Shown here in pieces: positions 46,545 to 54,968 of a stretch of DNA of 64,000 nt. Within the stretch, counting starts at the first letter, position 1, and every line of letters starts with the position of its first letter. Location: contig CBDHCM010000006.1 of assembly GCA_965261105.1 (NCBI GenBank), positions 2,790,001 to 2,854,000 of the forward strand. Direction: 5' to 3'. Under the pieces are notes generated by a model. The model had not been told where the DNA came from and did not search any database. It saw only the letters and a list, made by a program, of their open reading frames with translations. Origin of the DNA: Aldehydirespirator sp965261105. GTDB taxonomy: Bacteria > Actinomycetota > Acidimicrobiia > Acidimicrobiales > Aldehydirespiratoraceae. The translations under genes and the position numbers were made by a program.

Positions 46545-47065
46545 CGCGTGCCGCTCCCCACCGCGGCTCGCCCGGTCTGCCGGGCCGCCGCCGCGGCCAG
46601 ACCGGCCCGGGCCAGGTGGCACAGCGCGACGGCCACCGCGTCGGCGGCATCGGCGGGATGCAGCCGCTCCGGCAGCCCGAGCAGCACCCTCACCATCTCA
46701 GCGATCTCCTGCTTGTCGGCGCCGCCCCAGCCTGCCACCGCCTCCTTCACCTCGTTGGGCGAGTACTCCACCACCTCGCAGCCGGCCGCGGCGGACTCGG
46801 CGAGTACCACGCCAACGGCCTGTCCCACCGACATGGCGGTGGCCACATTGCGCTGGAACAGCACCCGCTCCACCGCGACCACGTCGGGCTTCAGCTCGGC
46901 GATCAGCGCCCGGACGTCGGTCTGCAGCTCCGCCAGCCGCAACGGCCGGTCCATCTCGGGCGGGGTGCTGAGCACGCCTGCCGCCTCGGCTGTAGGCCGC
47001 CGGCCATGGCGCACGGCGCCGTACCCGCAGCGCGACAGCCCGGGGTCTATGCCGAGCACGAACAT
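46541..47065 (-). CDS. ruvC: Holliday junction resolvase RuvC
   Basis: Crossover-junction endonuclease, 174 residues from ATG 47065 (MFVLGIDPGLSRCGYG; an upstream in-frame ATG at 47110 is less likely). The acidic active site is intact: Asp in GIDPG, Glu in VAVERVLFQRN, and the Asp pair in HPADAADAVAVALCH. The ruvC-ruvA-ruvB order is standard. Confidence 0.95.
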   Translation of the reverse strand: MFVLGIDPGLSRCGYGAVRHGRRPTAEAAGVLSTPPEMDRPLRLAELQTDVRALIAELKPDVVAVERVLFQRNVATAMSVGQAVGVVLAESAAAGCEVVEYSPNEVKEAVAGWGGADKQEIAEMVRVLLGLPERLHPADAADAVAVALCHLARAGLAAAAARQTGRAAVGSGTR

Positions 47066-47173
47066 ATGCGCGACTCTATTGGAGAGTTCAGGAGACGCCG
47101 CGGATGGCACCGGCTTCAGCGACGCTCAGCCTGTTGGCCCGCGGTCGAGCCGACCGAGCCGCCGGAGGGGGCC

Positions 47174-47926
47174 TCAGCCGGCCAACTCCTCCATCAGGTC
47201 GTCGCCGATGTCGAAGTTGCTGTGCACGTCCTGCACGTCGTCGAGGTCGTCGATGAGGTCCATCAGCTTCAGAACCTGGCGGGCCACGCCCGACTCGGTG
47301 ACGGCCACGGTGCTGGTGGGCAGCATCGTCAAGTCGGCGCTCTCGAAGGAGATCTCGGCCGCGGCCAGCGCGTCGCGGACCGCGCTGAGATCACCGGGGT
47401 CGGTGGTGACCCGCCACATGTCGCCCTCGGAGTCGAGGTCCTCAGCGCCGGCGTCGAGCACGACCATCATCAGGTGGTCCTCGCCGGCCGCGGGTGCGGG
47501 GACGAGCACGAGGCCCTTGCGCTCGAACTGCCAGGCCACCGAACCAGGCTCAGCCAGCGACCCCCCGTTGCGGGTGAGGGTGCTGCGGACCTCGCTGCCG
47601 GTGCGGTTGCGGTTGTCGGTGAGGCACTCGATGTAGAGCGCCACCCCTCCTGGGGCATACCCCTCGTAGGTGACCGACTCGTAGCTGACGCCCTCGAGCT
47701 CGCCGGTGCCCCGCTTGACGGCGCGCTCGATGGTGTCGAGCGGAACCGAGCTGTCCCGGGCCTTCTGGTACATGGTGCGCAGCGTCGGGTTGGTGTCGGG
47801 ATCTCCGCCGCCCTGCCGGGCGGCCACCTCCACCTGCTTGATCAGCTTGGCGAAGAGCTTGCCCCGCTTGGCATCGGCCGCGCCCTTCCGATGCTTGATC
47901 GTCGCCCACTTGCTGTGCCCGCTCAC
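47174..47926 (-). CDS. yebC: YebC/PmpR family protein
   Basis: Conserved bacterial protein linked to transcription regulation or ribosome rescue at polyproline, 250 residues from GTG 47926 (VSGHSKWATIKHRKGAADAK). Further family blocks: GGGDPDTNPTLRTMYQKAR, YEGYAPGGVALYIECLTDNR, NRTGSEVRSTLTRNGGSLAE, PGSVAWQFERKG. 108 nt upstream of ruvC, 25 nt downstream of pdxT. Confidence 0.94.
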   Translation of the reverse strand: MSGHSKWATIKHRKGAADAKRGKLFAKLIKQVEVAARQGGGDPDTNPTLRTMYQKARDSSVPLDTIERAVKRGTGELEGVSYESVTYEGYAPGGVALYIECLTDNRNRTGSEVRSTLTRNGGSLAEPGSVAWQFERKGLVLVPAPAAGEDHLMMVVLDAGAEDLDSEGDMWRVTTDPGDLSAVRDALAAAEISFESADLTMLPTSTVAVTESGVARQVLKLMDLIDDLDDVQDVHSNFDIGDDLMEELAG

Positions 47927-47951
47927 AGTCCCGACCCTATCCGTCCGGCCC

Positions 47952-48527
47952 CTAGGGCAGATCAGACAGGAAGCGGGCGTGGAGGCGGTCGTCGCCGGAC
48001 AGCTCAGGGTGGAAGGCCGCCACCGTCGCCGTGCCCGACCGGCACAGCACCGGGCAGGCCCCGTGGCGGGCCAGCACCTCCACGCCGGCCCCGGTCCGCT
48101 CCACGGCCGGGGCTCGGATGAACACCGCGTGGAACGGCGACTCGAGGCCATCGACGTCGATGTCGGCCTCGAAGCTCTCGATCTGGGTGCCGTAGGCGTT
48201 GCGCCGCACCGTGATGTCGACCAGTCCCAGCGCGTGCTGGTCGGTCCGCCCGTCTACCACCTCGCGGGCCAGCAGGATCATCCCGGCGCACGTTCCCAGC
48301 ACCCCCATCCCCGCGTCCAGCCGCTGCTTGAGGGGCTCGAGCAGACCCGAGCGGTCGAGCAGCATCGACATGGTCGTGGACTCGCCGCCGGGCATGACCA
48401 GCGCGTCGACCCCGGCGAGCTGCTGGGGCGTGCGGACCTCGTCGACGCGTGCACCGAGTCTGTCGAGGATGGCGGCGTGGGCGGCGAACCCCCCTTGCAG
48501 GGCCAGCACGCCGACGCGGGGCGTCAC
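47952..48527 (-). CDS. pdxT: Pyridoxal 5'-phosphate synthase glutaminase subunit
   Basis: Supplies ammonia to PdxS for vitamin B6 synthesis. The product is 191 residues from GTG 48527, overlapping the pdxS stop. Class I amidotransferase triad: nucleophile in GVLGTCAGMILLA, His-Glu in VAAFHPELSG. Other signatures are LALQGGFAAHAA, DALVMPGGESTTM and RRNAYGTQIESFEAD. Complete. Confidence 0.95.
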   Translation of the reverse strand: MTPRVGVLALQGGFAAHAAILDRLGARVDEVRTPQQLAGVDALVMPGGESTTMSMLLDRSGLLEPLKQRLDAGMGVLGTCAGMILLAREVVDGRTDQHALGLVDITVRRNAYGTQIESFEADIDVDGLESPFHAVFIRAPAVERTGAGVEVLARHGACPVLCRSGTATVAAFHPELSGDDRLHARFLSDLP

Positions 48528-49453
48528 CAGCCCCGTTCGGCCATCTTGGTGGTGAGGGCGGCAGTCTCGAGGCCGGCCATGGCGGGGCCCAGGCCCGCGC
48601 TGATCTTGGCGAGGATGTCGGGATCTCGGTAATGGGTGACCGCCTCCACGACCGCGGCCGCCATCTTGGGCGGGTCGGAGCTCTTGAAGATCCCCGAACC
48701 GACGAAGACCGCCTGCGCCCCGAGCTGCATCACCAGCGAGGCGTCCGCCGGCGTGGCGATGCCGCCTGCACAGAACAGCGGCACGGGGAGCACCCCGGCG
48801 TCGGCGATCTCCTGCACGAGCGGCAGCGGGGCCCGCATCTGCTTGGCCCACTCGAACAGCTCGGCCTCATCGCCTGCGGCCGCGATGCGGCGGATGTCCC
48901 CGACGATCGAACGGAGGTGGCGGACCGCCTCGACGATGTTGCCGGTGCCGGCCTCCCCCTTGGATCGGATCATGCAGGCGCCCTCCCCGATCCGGCGCAG
49001 CGCCTCACCCAGGTTGGTGGCTCCGCACACGAACGGCACCGTGAACGCCCACTTGTCGATGTGGTGCACCTCGTCGGCCGGCGTGAGAACCTCTGACTCG
49101 TCCACGTAGTCGACTCCGAGAGCCTGCAGGATCTGCGCCTCCGCGAAGTGGCCGATCCTGGCCTTGGCCATCACCGGGATGCTGACCGCGGCCTGAACTC
49201 CCTGAATCATCTCGGGATCAGACATCCGCGACACCCCTCCGTGGGCGCGGATGTCCGCGGGCACCCTCTCGAGCGCCATCACCGCGACCGCTCCCGCGTC
49301 CTCGGCTATCCGTGCCTGCTCAGATGTGACGACATCCATGACGACGCCGCCCTTGAGCATCTCGGCCAAGCCCCTCTTCACAAGGGTGGTGCCGGTGGCC
49401 GGCCGGCCCCGGTCTGGGGCGCCGGCTGCGTTCGTATCGGTGTTGGCGGACAT
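48524..49453 (-). CDS. pdxS: Pyridoxal 5'-phosphate synthase subunit PdxS
   Basis: TIM-barrel synthase forming PLP from ribose 5-phosphate, glyceraldehyde 3-phosphate and ammonia. The product is about 309 residues. The ribosome site AGGA lies 8 nt before ATG 49453; another ATG at 49462 is possible. Signatures: KRGLAEMLKGGVVMDVV, RVPADIRAHGGVSRMSDP, IPVMAKARIGHFAEAQIL with the active Lys, and GAGACMIRSKGEAGTG-like RSKGEAGTGNIVEAVRHLR. Confidence 0.96.
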   Translation of the reverse strand: MSANTDTNAAGAPDRGRPATGTTLVKRGLAEMLKGGVVMDVVTSEQARIAEDAGAVAVMALERVPADIRAHGGVSRMSDPEMIQGVQAAVSIPVMAKARIGHFAEAQILQALGVDYVDESEVLTPADEVHHIDKWAFTVPFVCGATNLGEALRRIGEGACMIRSKGEAGTGNIVEAVRHLRSIVGDIRRIAAAGDEAELFEWAKQMRAPLPLVQEIADAGVLPVPLFCAGGIATPADASLVMQLGAQAVFVGSGIFKSSDPPKMAAAVVEAVTHYRDPDILAKISAGLGPAMAGLETAALTTKMAERGW

Positions 49454-49465
49454 GGGCGTCATCCT

Positions 49466-49590
49466 AGAGGCCGAGCGGATAGGTGGCATTCCCCGAGGGA
49501 TTCGCGAGGAGTTCAGCGAGGCCGTGGCCCGAGCGGCCCGTGAGCGCAGCGAACAAGAGCGGGAAGCACAGCGCTGCACCGCGAGGCGAT
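49466..49590. repeat. Dispersed GC-rich repeat, copy E (inverted)
   Basis: Reverse complement of the core: GTGGCCCGAGCGGCCCGTGA then GCGCAGCGAACAAGAGCGGG. It starts with GAGGCCGAGCGGATAGGTGG, the counterpart of the tail of copy C. It occupies the 158-bp gap between pdxS and the DUF3048 gene. Confidence 0.85.
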
Positions 49591-49611
49591 ACCACCTGCG
49601 CACGCCGGCTC

Positions 49612-51135
49612 CTAGGAGAGGCCGGCGACGTTGCCTGCCGGATTTGCGGCAGCCCGGGCGTCGGCCAACAGGCGGGCGCCCTCGGAGGCGGTCACGATCG
49701 CGGCCTCGGCCACCGCATAGCGCCGGCTGTTGTTGGCGATCAGCAGCCATGTGGAGCCGGGCGAGAGGCTCAGCGGGTTCCCGGCCGCATCGGAGAACCG
49801 GAAGCCGGCACGGTCCTCGGTGCGCTCCCAGACGGCATTGTGGACCGTCCCCGCGGTGAGAACCAGCGCATCGCCGGTGCCGTAGGGCCGGGCTTGGGGA
49901 GACTCGGCGCTGGCGGCGGAGGCGCGGTGGGGCATCCATACCACCGCCACGTTGACGGGGGCGACTTCGGTGAGGCCGAAGTCGGTCTCAGTGGTCATCA
50001 GCGCGCCCTCCTGGATGCGCACCCATCCGCCCACACCGGCGTCCCAGATATGGGAGACCACGTTGCCCAAGCTCCGGTGGAAGGTCACGGTGACGCCGGT
50101 CGCGTCGGCTATGCCCGCAGGGTTGGTCGAGCCGTAGTCGAACAGGGGCGCCACCGGCGCAGCCAGCGGCCCTCCCGGCAGCGCGGCGGCGTCTTCGCCG
50201 AGAAGGTTGTCGTAATGGAAGTAGAGATTGAACGGCGACCGCCGCGCCGGGTCGCGTGCGTACGGCACGAAGTTCCTCAGACCGCCGATGTCGACCAGCG
50301 TCCCGGCTCTCTCGGCCTGGCGCATCTCCGCCAGAACTGTGGTGTTTGCGCCGGATGAGACCAGGTAGGGCTTCGACAGGTCGGCGAGGAGGTCGAAGTC
50401 GCCGGACCGCACCGAGCGGACCGGGCCCACGCGGCCGGGCATCTCGGAATGGAAAACGGCCACGAACCTGGTCTTGCCCCCCTCGATGAGCGTCTCGTAG
50501 ACGATGTCGGCCGCCGCGAGCCCTGCCTGGGGACGGGCCCGCCGGTCACTGTTGTCCAGCTTCACGCCAACAGCTCGGCGCTGGGCGAGGGTCGAGTCCG
50601 TGGTCAGCTCGCCGGTGAGGGGAGCCTTTGGGCCGTCCGGGGATGCCTCCGGCTCTGAGACGTCGACGGATCCGCCGTCAGCGTCCCCCGCCGCTTGGCT
50701 GCCCTCGGCCGCCGTCGCAGCTTCTGCCGGGCCGTTCGCGCCCGGTTCGGCGCCGCCCCCACCCGGATCGGCCGGGTCCGCGCCCGGATCGGATATGCCC
50801 GCGCCCGGATCGGCCGGGTCCGCGCCCGGATCGGATATGCCCGCGTCCGGATCGGCCGGGTCCGGGCCCGGATCGGCCACGTCGGCAGGGCCTTCCTCGC
50901 GCACCGTCGGTGCACTTGCATCAGCGGGAGCGGACGTCGAGGCCGACGACAGGAACTCCGATAATGCACTGAGGTCGACGTCGGTCGGCTCGGCGCCCTC
51001 CGACCCGCTGCACGCCGCAACAAGCACCGCCGCCGTGGCGAACATGGCGAGCGCCCGCCACGGGAGCCTGCCCGTGGAAGGGAGCCTCGCCGATTTATAT
51101 CTGACCGCAGCCGGCGGCCGCAGCCGCGGGCCCAT
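49612..51135 (-). CDS. DUF3048 (YerB-like) lipoprotein
   Basis: Product of 507 residues. After a basic leader, the hydrophobic stretch MFATAAVLVAACS gives a lipobox with Cys at about 42, so it is probably a secreted lipoprotein. A low-complexity region follows (about 85-135) in which a 14-residue unit ISDPGADPADPGAG recurs through 42-bp DNA repeats. The DUF3048 domain begins near PLTGELTTDSTLAQRRAVGV and includes LIEGGKTRFVAVFHSEMP and RVGPVRSVRSGD. The function of the family is unknown. Coupled to the M48-like gene (1-nt overlap). Confidence 0.85.
   Translation of the reverse strand: MGPRLRPPAAVRYKSARLPSTGRLPWRALAMFATAAVLVAACSGSEGAEPTDVDLSALSEFLSSASTSAPADASAPTVREEGPADVADPGPDPADPDAGISDPGADPADPGAGISDPGADPADPGGGGAEPGANGPAEAATAAEGSQAAGDADGGSVDVSEPEASPDGPKAPLTGELTTDSTLAQRRAVGVKLDNSDRRARPQAGLAAADIVYETLIEGGKTRFVAVFHSEMPGRVGPVRSVRSGDFDLLADLSKPYLVSSGANTTVLAEMRQAERAGTLVDIGGLRNFVPYARDPARRSPFNLYFHYDNLLGEDAAALPGGPLAAPVAPLFDYGSTNPAGIADATGVTVTFHRSLGNVVSHIWDAGVGGWVRIQEGALMTTETDFGLTEVAPVNVAVVWMPHRASAASAESPQARPYGTGDALVLTAGTVHNAVWERTEDRAGFRFSDAAGNPLSLSPGSTWLLIANNSRRYAVAEAAIVTASEGARLLADARAAANPAGNVAGLS
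50762..50880. repeat. 42-bp in-frame tandem repeat in the DUF3048 gene
   Basis: About 2.8 copies of a 42-bp unit (50762, 50804, 50846; core GGATCGGCCGGGTCCGCGCC) encode the Asp/Pro/Gly linker repeats between the lipobox and the DUF3048 domain. Confidence 0.88.
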
Positions 51136-51920
51136 CAGATCTCGCCCAGCACGTCGATCCGCTGAGCCGTCGAAGGCTGCGCTCGGGTCGCGGCGCCAGC
51201 CGCTTGGGGCGCGACGAGCCAGACTTGGGCGGCCGCTCCGGATACGTCGACACTGGGCCCGGCGGAAGCCTTGGAGAGAGCGGAGGCCAGAGCCGGGGGG
51301 TAGCCGGTCAGGCGCACCGCCTCGATGTCGACCGCGGTAACTCCGTGATGGTCCGAGCCGCGACCGGCTAGGCGGGCCGCGAGAGGCCCGACCGCCGGGA
51401 TGCGGGCGACGCCGGCCTGCACAGTCTCCACAGCGACTCCCCGCCTGATCTCGCAGAGCTGGCGGGCCACCACCGCCTCAAGCTCCAGACGGTCGAGCCT
51501 GGACAGCGCCCCGCGGGTCACCACCAGGTGCGCGGGCGGCCGCCGACGTCCCACCGACGCGGCGTTGATCGCGGGCGTCTCCACCACATGGACGGACGGC
51601 GGGTGGAACCCGTGGGTTGTGCACAGGCCCTCGACGACGTTCTCGAGCCGAGGATGCCCGCCTCGCTCCAGCGGCCGGGCCCCGAGAGCTGCCAGCACCG
51701 ACTTGGGCGCGCCGAGCCAGAGCAGCGCGGCGGCGGCCAGGCCCACAGCCGCGCCGGGCACGACCGCAACAAGAGGCGCGAGGCCGGCGACCGACAGGGC
51801 CGCCCAAACGACGAGGCCGACGGTGGCGGCAGGAGAAGCGACGACTGCTAGGGGGTGATACCTCAAAGCGTTCTGCGGTGTAGCGGACGTCGGGGCTGCC
51901 CCCGGCGAGCGCGGCGGCAA
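51135..51920 (-). CDS. M48-like membrane protein with degenerate HEXXH
   Basis: Product of 261 residues with two N-terminal membrane helices (about 20-70), then a region aligned with HtpX/M48 peptidases: ENVVEGLCTTHGFHPPSVHV, INAASVGRRRPPAHLVVTRG, LSRLDRLELEAVVARQLCEI. In active M48 enzymes the last segment reads AHELxHI; here His-Glu-x-x-His is Arg-Gln-Leu-Cys-Glu, so metal binding is lost. Probably a catalytically dead scaffold or regulator. It lies between pimA and the DUF3048 gene. Confidence 0.75.
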   Translation of the reverse strand: MPPRSPGAAPTSATPQNALRYHPLAVVASPAATVGLVVWAALSVAGLAPLVAVVPGAAVGLAAAALLWLGAPKSVLAALGARPLERGGHPRLENVVEGLCTTHGFHPPSVHVVETPAINAASVGRRRPPAHLVVTRGALSRLDRLELEAVVARQLCEIRRGVAVETVQAGVARIPAVGPLAARLAGRGSDHHGVTAVDIEAVRLTGYPPALASALSKASAGPSVDVSGAAAQVWLVAPQAAGAATRAQPSTAQRIDVLGEI

Positions 51921-52020
51921 TGGGTCCGTTGGCGGTGCCTCGCTCCCGACCGGCGGTCACGCGAGGCCTACCGTCAACGCACCGCCATCGTAACGCTCGC
52001 GCCCGCAGTCCCCGCGATCT

Positions 52021-53160
52021 CTACCGCGAGCTAGCGGTCTTCGCTGCGTTCCCGCGCCGCCGAGCCGACGATCCGCGCCGGCCGTTGGTGGACACCGCGA
52101 TCCGTTCGTAGCGCTCGAGGTAATGGTCGGCCAGGCCCGACATGGAGAAGGCCTCGGCCCTGGTGTGTCCGGCAGCCATCAGCCTCGAAGACTCGGAGGC
52201 GCTCGTGAGCACCCGGTCGATTGCGCCGGCCAGTTGCCCCGAGTCTCCCGGCGGCACCAGCAGCGCGTCCCGGCCCGGTCGTGCCACATTGCGATAGCCG
52301 GGGAGGTCGCTGGCCACGACCGCGGTGCCCGCGGCCATCGCTTCCAGCAGCACGATGCCGAAGGACTCTCCCCCCAGAGACGGAGCGCAGAGCACGTCGG
52401 CCCCCTTGAGCCTGGCGATCTTCTCGCTGTCGGTGATGGTGCCGAGCCACTCGATGCGTGCATCGCCCACCGACCGTGCCCGCAGCGCGGCCGTCTCCGG
52501 ACCGGAGCCCACCACCCACAGCCTCACCTCCGAAGGGAGAACTCTGAGCGCGTCGAGCAGCACGCCGAGGCCTTTGCGAGGCTCGTGGCGGCCAATGAAC
52601 AGGACCGTCGGGCCGTCGGTGCGCACCGGCTCGGCGATCCGGTAGGGAGCCAGCTCCACGCCGTTGTAGAGCAGGTCGTAGCTTCCGCCCAGAGTGTCGC
52701 CAGCCGTGTCGCGGGCGTCGGGCGAGACCGCCACTCTCAATTCGAGACGGTTGACCAGGAAGCGAGCGGTCCGGGGGAAAATCTCGTACGAGAGGGAGCC
52801 GCCGGCCGCGTGAAAGGTGCCGATGAGAGGAGCGGGCCTCACCAGCAGGGCGGTCATGGTCGGTCCGGGCGCCAGGGGCTCGTGGAGATGAATGACGTCG
52901 AAGGACTCGTCCCGCATGGCTCGGATGGCCCGCAGCTGGCAGGAGGGGTCGGGAGCAACGGGCGCTATCGAGCCGTTGGAGATGGCGGGCAGGCTGTTGC
53001 CGAGAGGCGTCACGTTGGGATCGGGCGGCGGTCCGTCGCACGGGCCGAGCACCCGGGTGGGGTGCCCGCTGCGATTGAGGGCCCTGGCCAGTCCGAGCAC
53101 CTGCATCTGCACGCCGCCTGGCTGGGTCAGGCTGTAGGGGCAGATGATGCCTATCCGCAC
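52021..53160 (-). CDS. pimA: GT4 glycosyltransferase, probable phosphatidylinositol mannosyltransferase
   Basis: Transfers mannose from GDP-mannose to phosphatidylinositol at the inner face of the membrane. The product is 379 residues, GT-B fold. MRIGIICPYSLTQPGGVQMQ is the typical PimA N-terminus with the GGVQ loop; FDVIHLHEPLAPGP and FHAAGGS follow; the C-terminal lobe has VLFIGRHEPRKGLGVLLDAL and APSLGGESFGIVLLEAMAAG, with the donor-binding Glu pair. Arranged downstream of pgsA and the acyltransferase, as in mycobacteria. Confidence 0.87.
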   Translation of the reverse strand: MRIGIICPYSLTQPGGVQMQVLGLARALNRSGHPTRVLGPCDGPPPDPNVTPLGNSLPAISNGSIAPVAPDPSCQLRAIRAMRDESFDVIHLHEPLAPGPTMTALLVRPAPLIGTFHAAGGSLSYEIFPRTARFLVNRLELRVAVSPDARDTAGDTLGGSYDLLYNGVELAPYRIAEPVRTDGPTVLFIGRHEPRKGLGVLLDALRVLPSEVRLWVVGSGPETAALRARSVGDARIEWLGTITDSEKIARLKGADVLCAPSLGGESFGIVLLEAMAAGTAVVASDLPGYRNVARPGRDALLVPPGDSGQLAGAIDRVLTSASESSRLMAAGHTRAEAFSMSGLADHYLERYERIAVSTNGRRGSSARRRGNAAKTASSR

Positions 53161-53188
53161 AGGATGTCGATCCGCACAGTCCGAGAGG

Positions 53189-54100
53189 CTAGATGACCCG
53201 CAGCGACTCCGGGACGGGCAGTCCGAGCGCCTCGTAGTCGCTGGGCCAGTTGGGCGACAGCAGATGCCACTGCTCGGGCGCGGCCCGGATCAGCTGCTCC
53301 AGGGCGGAGGCGTAGGCCTGCACGACGCGGGACACGTCGGTGCGGATGCCGCCCAATCGGCGGGTGTCGAGAGGGGGAGCGGCGACGGCGTGGCGAGTGC
53401 GGCCCCTCCAGTACACCGCGGCCGGGATGAGCGGTGCGCCGGTTCGCAGCGCCAGCAGAGCGGGCCCGGCCGGCAGCCGGGTCCGCTCGCCGAAGAAGTC
53501 GACCACCACCCCGCCTCCTGCGACGTCCCGATCAGACAGCAGGCACACGACGTCGCCGCGCCGGATCGCGGCCGCGAGGCGCGCGCCCGCGTCCGGACCG
53601 ACGGGGATGATGTCCATGCCCAGCCGCTCGCGGAACGAGATGAACCACTCGAACACCTCGGGAGGCTCCAGCGGCTCCACCACGGCCGTCACCTTCATCT
53701 GAGGGACCAGCGCAAGCCACCATGCGGCCCACTCCCAGGTGCCCAGATGCGGCATGACCAGGATCGGTCCCGTGCCGGAGCGGACGGCGCGCTCGATGGC
53801 ATCGACCCCCTCGTAGCCGAATCCGGCGTCGATTTCAGCCGCGTCGAGGCTCGGCAGCTTGAAGCTCTCAAGGTAGTAGCGGGCGTACCAGTCGAAGACG
53901 GCCGTCACACGGCGGGCGGCCTCGCCGGGTCCCATCGGCCGGCCCAGCGCCCTCTCCAGGTTGCGCCTCGCCAGCAGCCGCTTGTCGCGGCTGACGGCTG
54001 CCGCTGCCAGCGCGGTCGCCAGCGCTCCGGCCCTGGCTACCGGCGCGGGAGCGCGGCGGGCGAAGAACTCGCCGGCCCGATAGGCCGAGACCGACGGCAC
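53189..54100 (-). CDS. patA: Lysophospholipid-type acyltransferase, probable PatA
   Basis: Acylates the mannose of PIM1. The product is 303 residues of the lipid A acyltransferase (LpxL/HtrB-like) family. Key parts: LARRNLERALGRPMGPGEA, DWYARYYLESFKLPSL, the active site HLGTWEW (H-x4-E), IPVGPDAGARLAAAIRRGDV, CLLSDRDVAGGGVVVDFFGE, and GAPLIPAAVYW. No signal peptide; a peripheral membrane enzyme. Position between pgsA and pimA supports PatA. Confidence 0.86.
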   Translation of the reverse strand: MPSVSAYRAGEFFARRAPAPVARAGALATALAAAAVSRDKRLLARRNLERALGRPMGPGEAARRVTAVFDWYARYYLESFKLPSLDAAEIDAGFGYEGVDAIERAVRSGTGPILVMPHLGTWEWAAWWLALVPQMKVTAVVEPLEPPEVFEWFISFRERLGMDIIPVGPDAGARLAAAIRRGDVVCLLSDRDVAGGGVVVDFFGERTRLPAGPALLALRTGAPLIPAAVYWRGRTRHAVAAPPLDTRRLGGIRTDVSRVVQAYASALEQLIRAAPEQWHLLSPNWPSDYEALGLPVPESLRVI

Positions 54101-54139
54101 TCAGAACACCCTGCGGTCTATCCGCTCGGCCTCTGCGGC

Positions 54140-54847
54140 TCAGACAGGGTCAGTCGGCTGGCGGCTGCGCATCCGGGCGCGCCAAGCGGTGTCGGCTCCC
54201 CGGCGGCCGGTCCTGACCCCCCTGGACCGGCGGGATCGGCGACGCGAGCTTGGGTGAACCGGCCGGTCCTCCGACGCCTGCCTCCAGACCTTGACGAACC
54301 GTTGAACGGCGGTGACTGCTGTGAGCACGAGCATCAGCCAGAGGGTCCACACCAGCAGCTCGTTGAACAGCAGGCCGAAGCCGAGCACGATGAATCGCTC
54401 GGCCCGCTCCATGATGCCGCCCTTGGCGTTGTAGCCGAGCGACTCCGCCTTGGCCCGCTGGTACGAGACGAGCATCGCCAGGCTCATCACCGCCACCGGC
54501 AGCATCATCATGTGACCCGGCTCCGAGTCCGACAGGTACCAGGCGAGCCCGCCGAAGAGCAGGGCGTCGGTGAGGCGGTCCGAAACGGAGTCGAAGAAGG
54601 CGCCCCGCTGAGAGGAGGTGCCCGAGGCCTTGGCCACTGCGCCGTCGAGGGCGTCGGGGATCCCCGTCAGTATCAGCAGCAGGAACCCCAGCCGCAGGTT
54701 GCCGGTCGCGATGGCGACGGCCGCCCCGGTGGCCATGACGATGCCGGTGATGGTGACCATGTCGGCGGTCACTCCGGTGCGGCGCAGCGACACGCCGATC
54801 GGTGTGAGCCCCCGGTCGACTGCCTCGCGCCAGTTTCCGTCGAACAT
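54140..54847 (-). CDS. pgsA: CDP-alcohol phosphatidyltransferase, probable PI-phosphate synthase
   Basis: Membrane enzyme condensing CDP-diacylglycerol with inositol phosphate. The product is 235 residues with about five membrane helices. The family motif D-x2-D-G-x2-A-R-x8-G-x3-D-x3-D is present as DALDGAVAKASGTSSQRGAF then FDSVSD; Lys replaces the usual Arg. The C-terminal basic tail is low-complexity. First of three genes (pgsA-patA-pimA), the mycobacterial-type PIM cluster, which indicates PI-based glycolipids in this organism. Confidence 0.87.
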   Translation of the reverse strand: MFDGNWREAVDRGLTPIGVSLRRTGVTADMVTITGIVMATGAAVAIATGNLRLGFLLLILTGIPDALDGAVAKASGTSSQRGAFFDSVSDRLTDALLFGGLAWYLSDSEPGHMMMLPVAVMSLAMLVSYQRAKAESLGYNAKGGIMERAERFIVLGFGLLFNELLVWTLWLMLVLTAVTAVQRFVKVWRQASEDRPVHPSSRRRSRRSRGVRTGRRGADTAWRARMRSRQPTDPV

Positions 54848-54968
54848 TCAGCGCTCCCGTCGCGGCTGTGGATGCACGCTAGCAGCTAGCGATCCGGCCA
54901 CGGCGCCCGCTCACCGGGGCCTCACCGATCTGAAGCCGCCCCGCGGTTGGGTGCTCCCGCTCGGCCTC

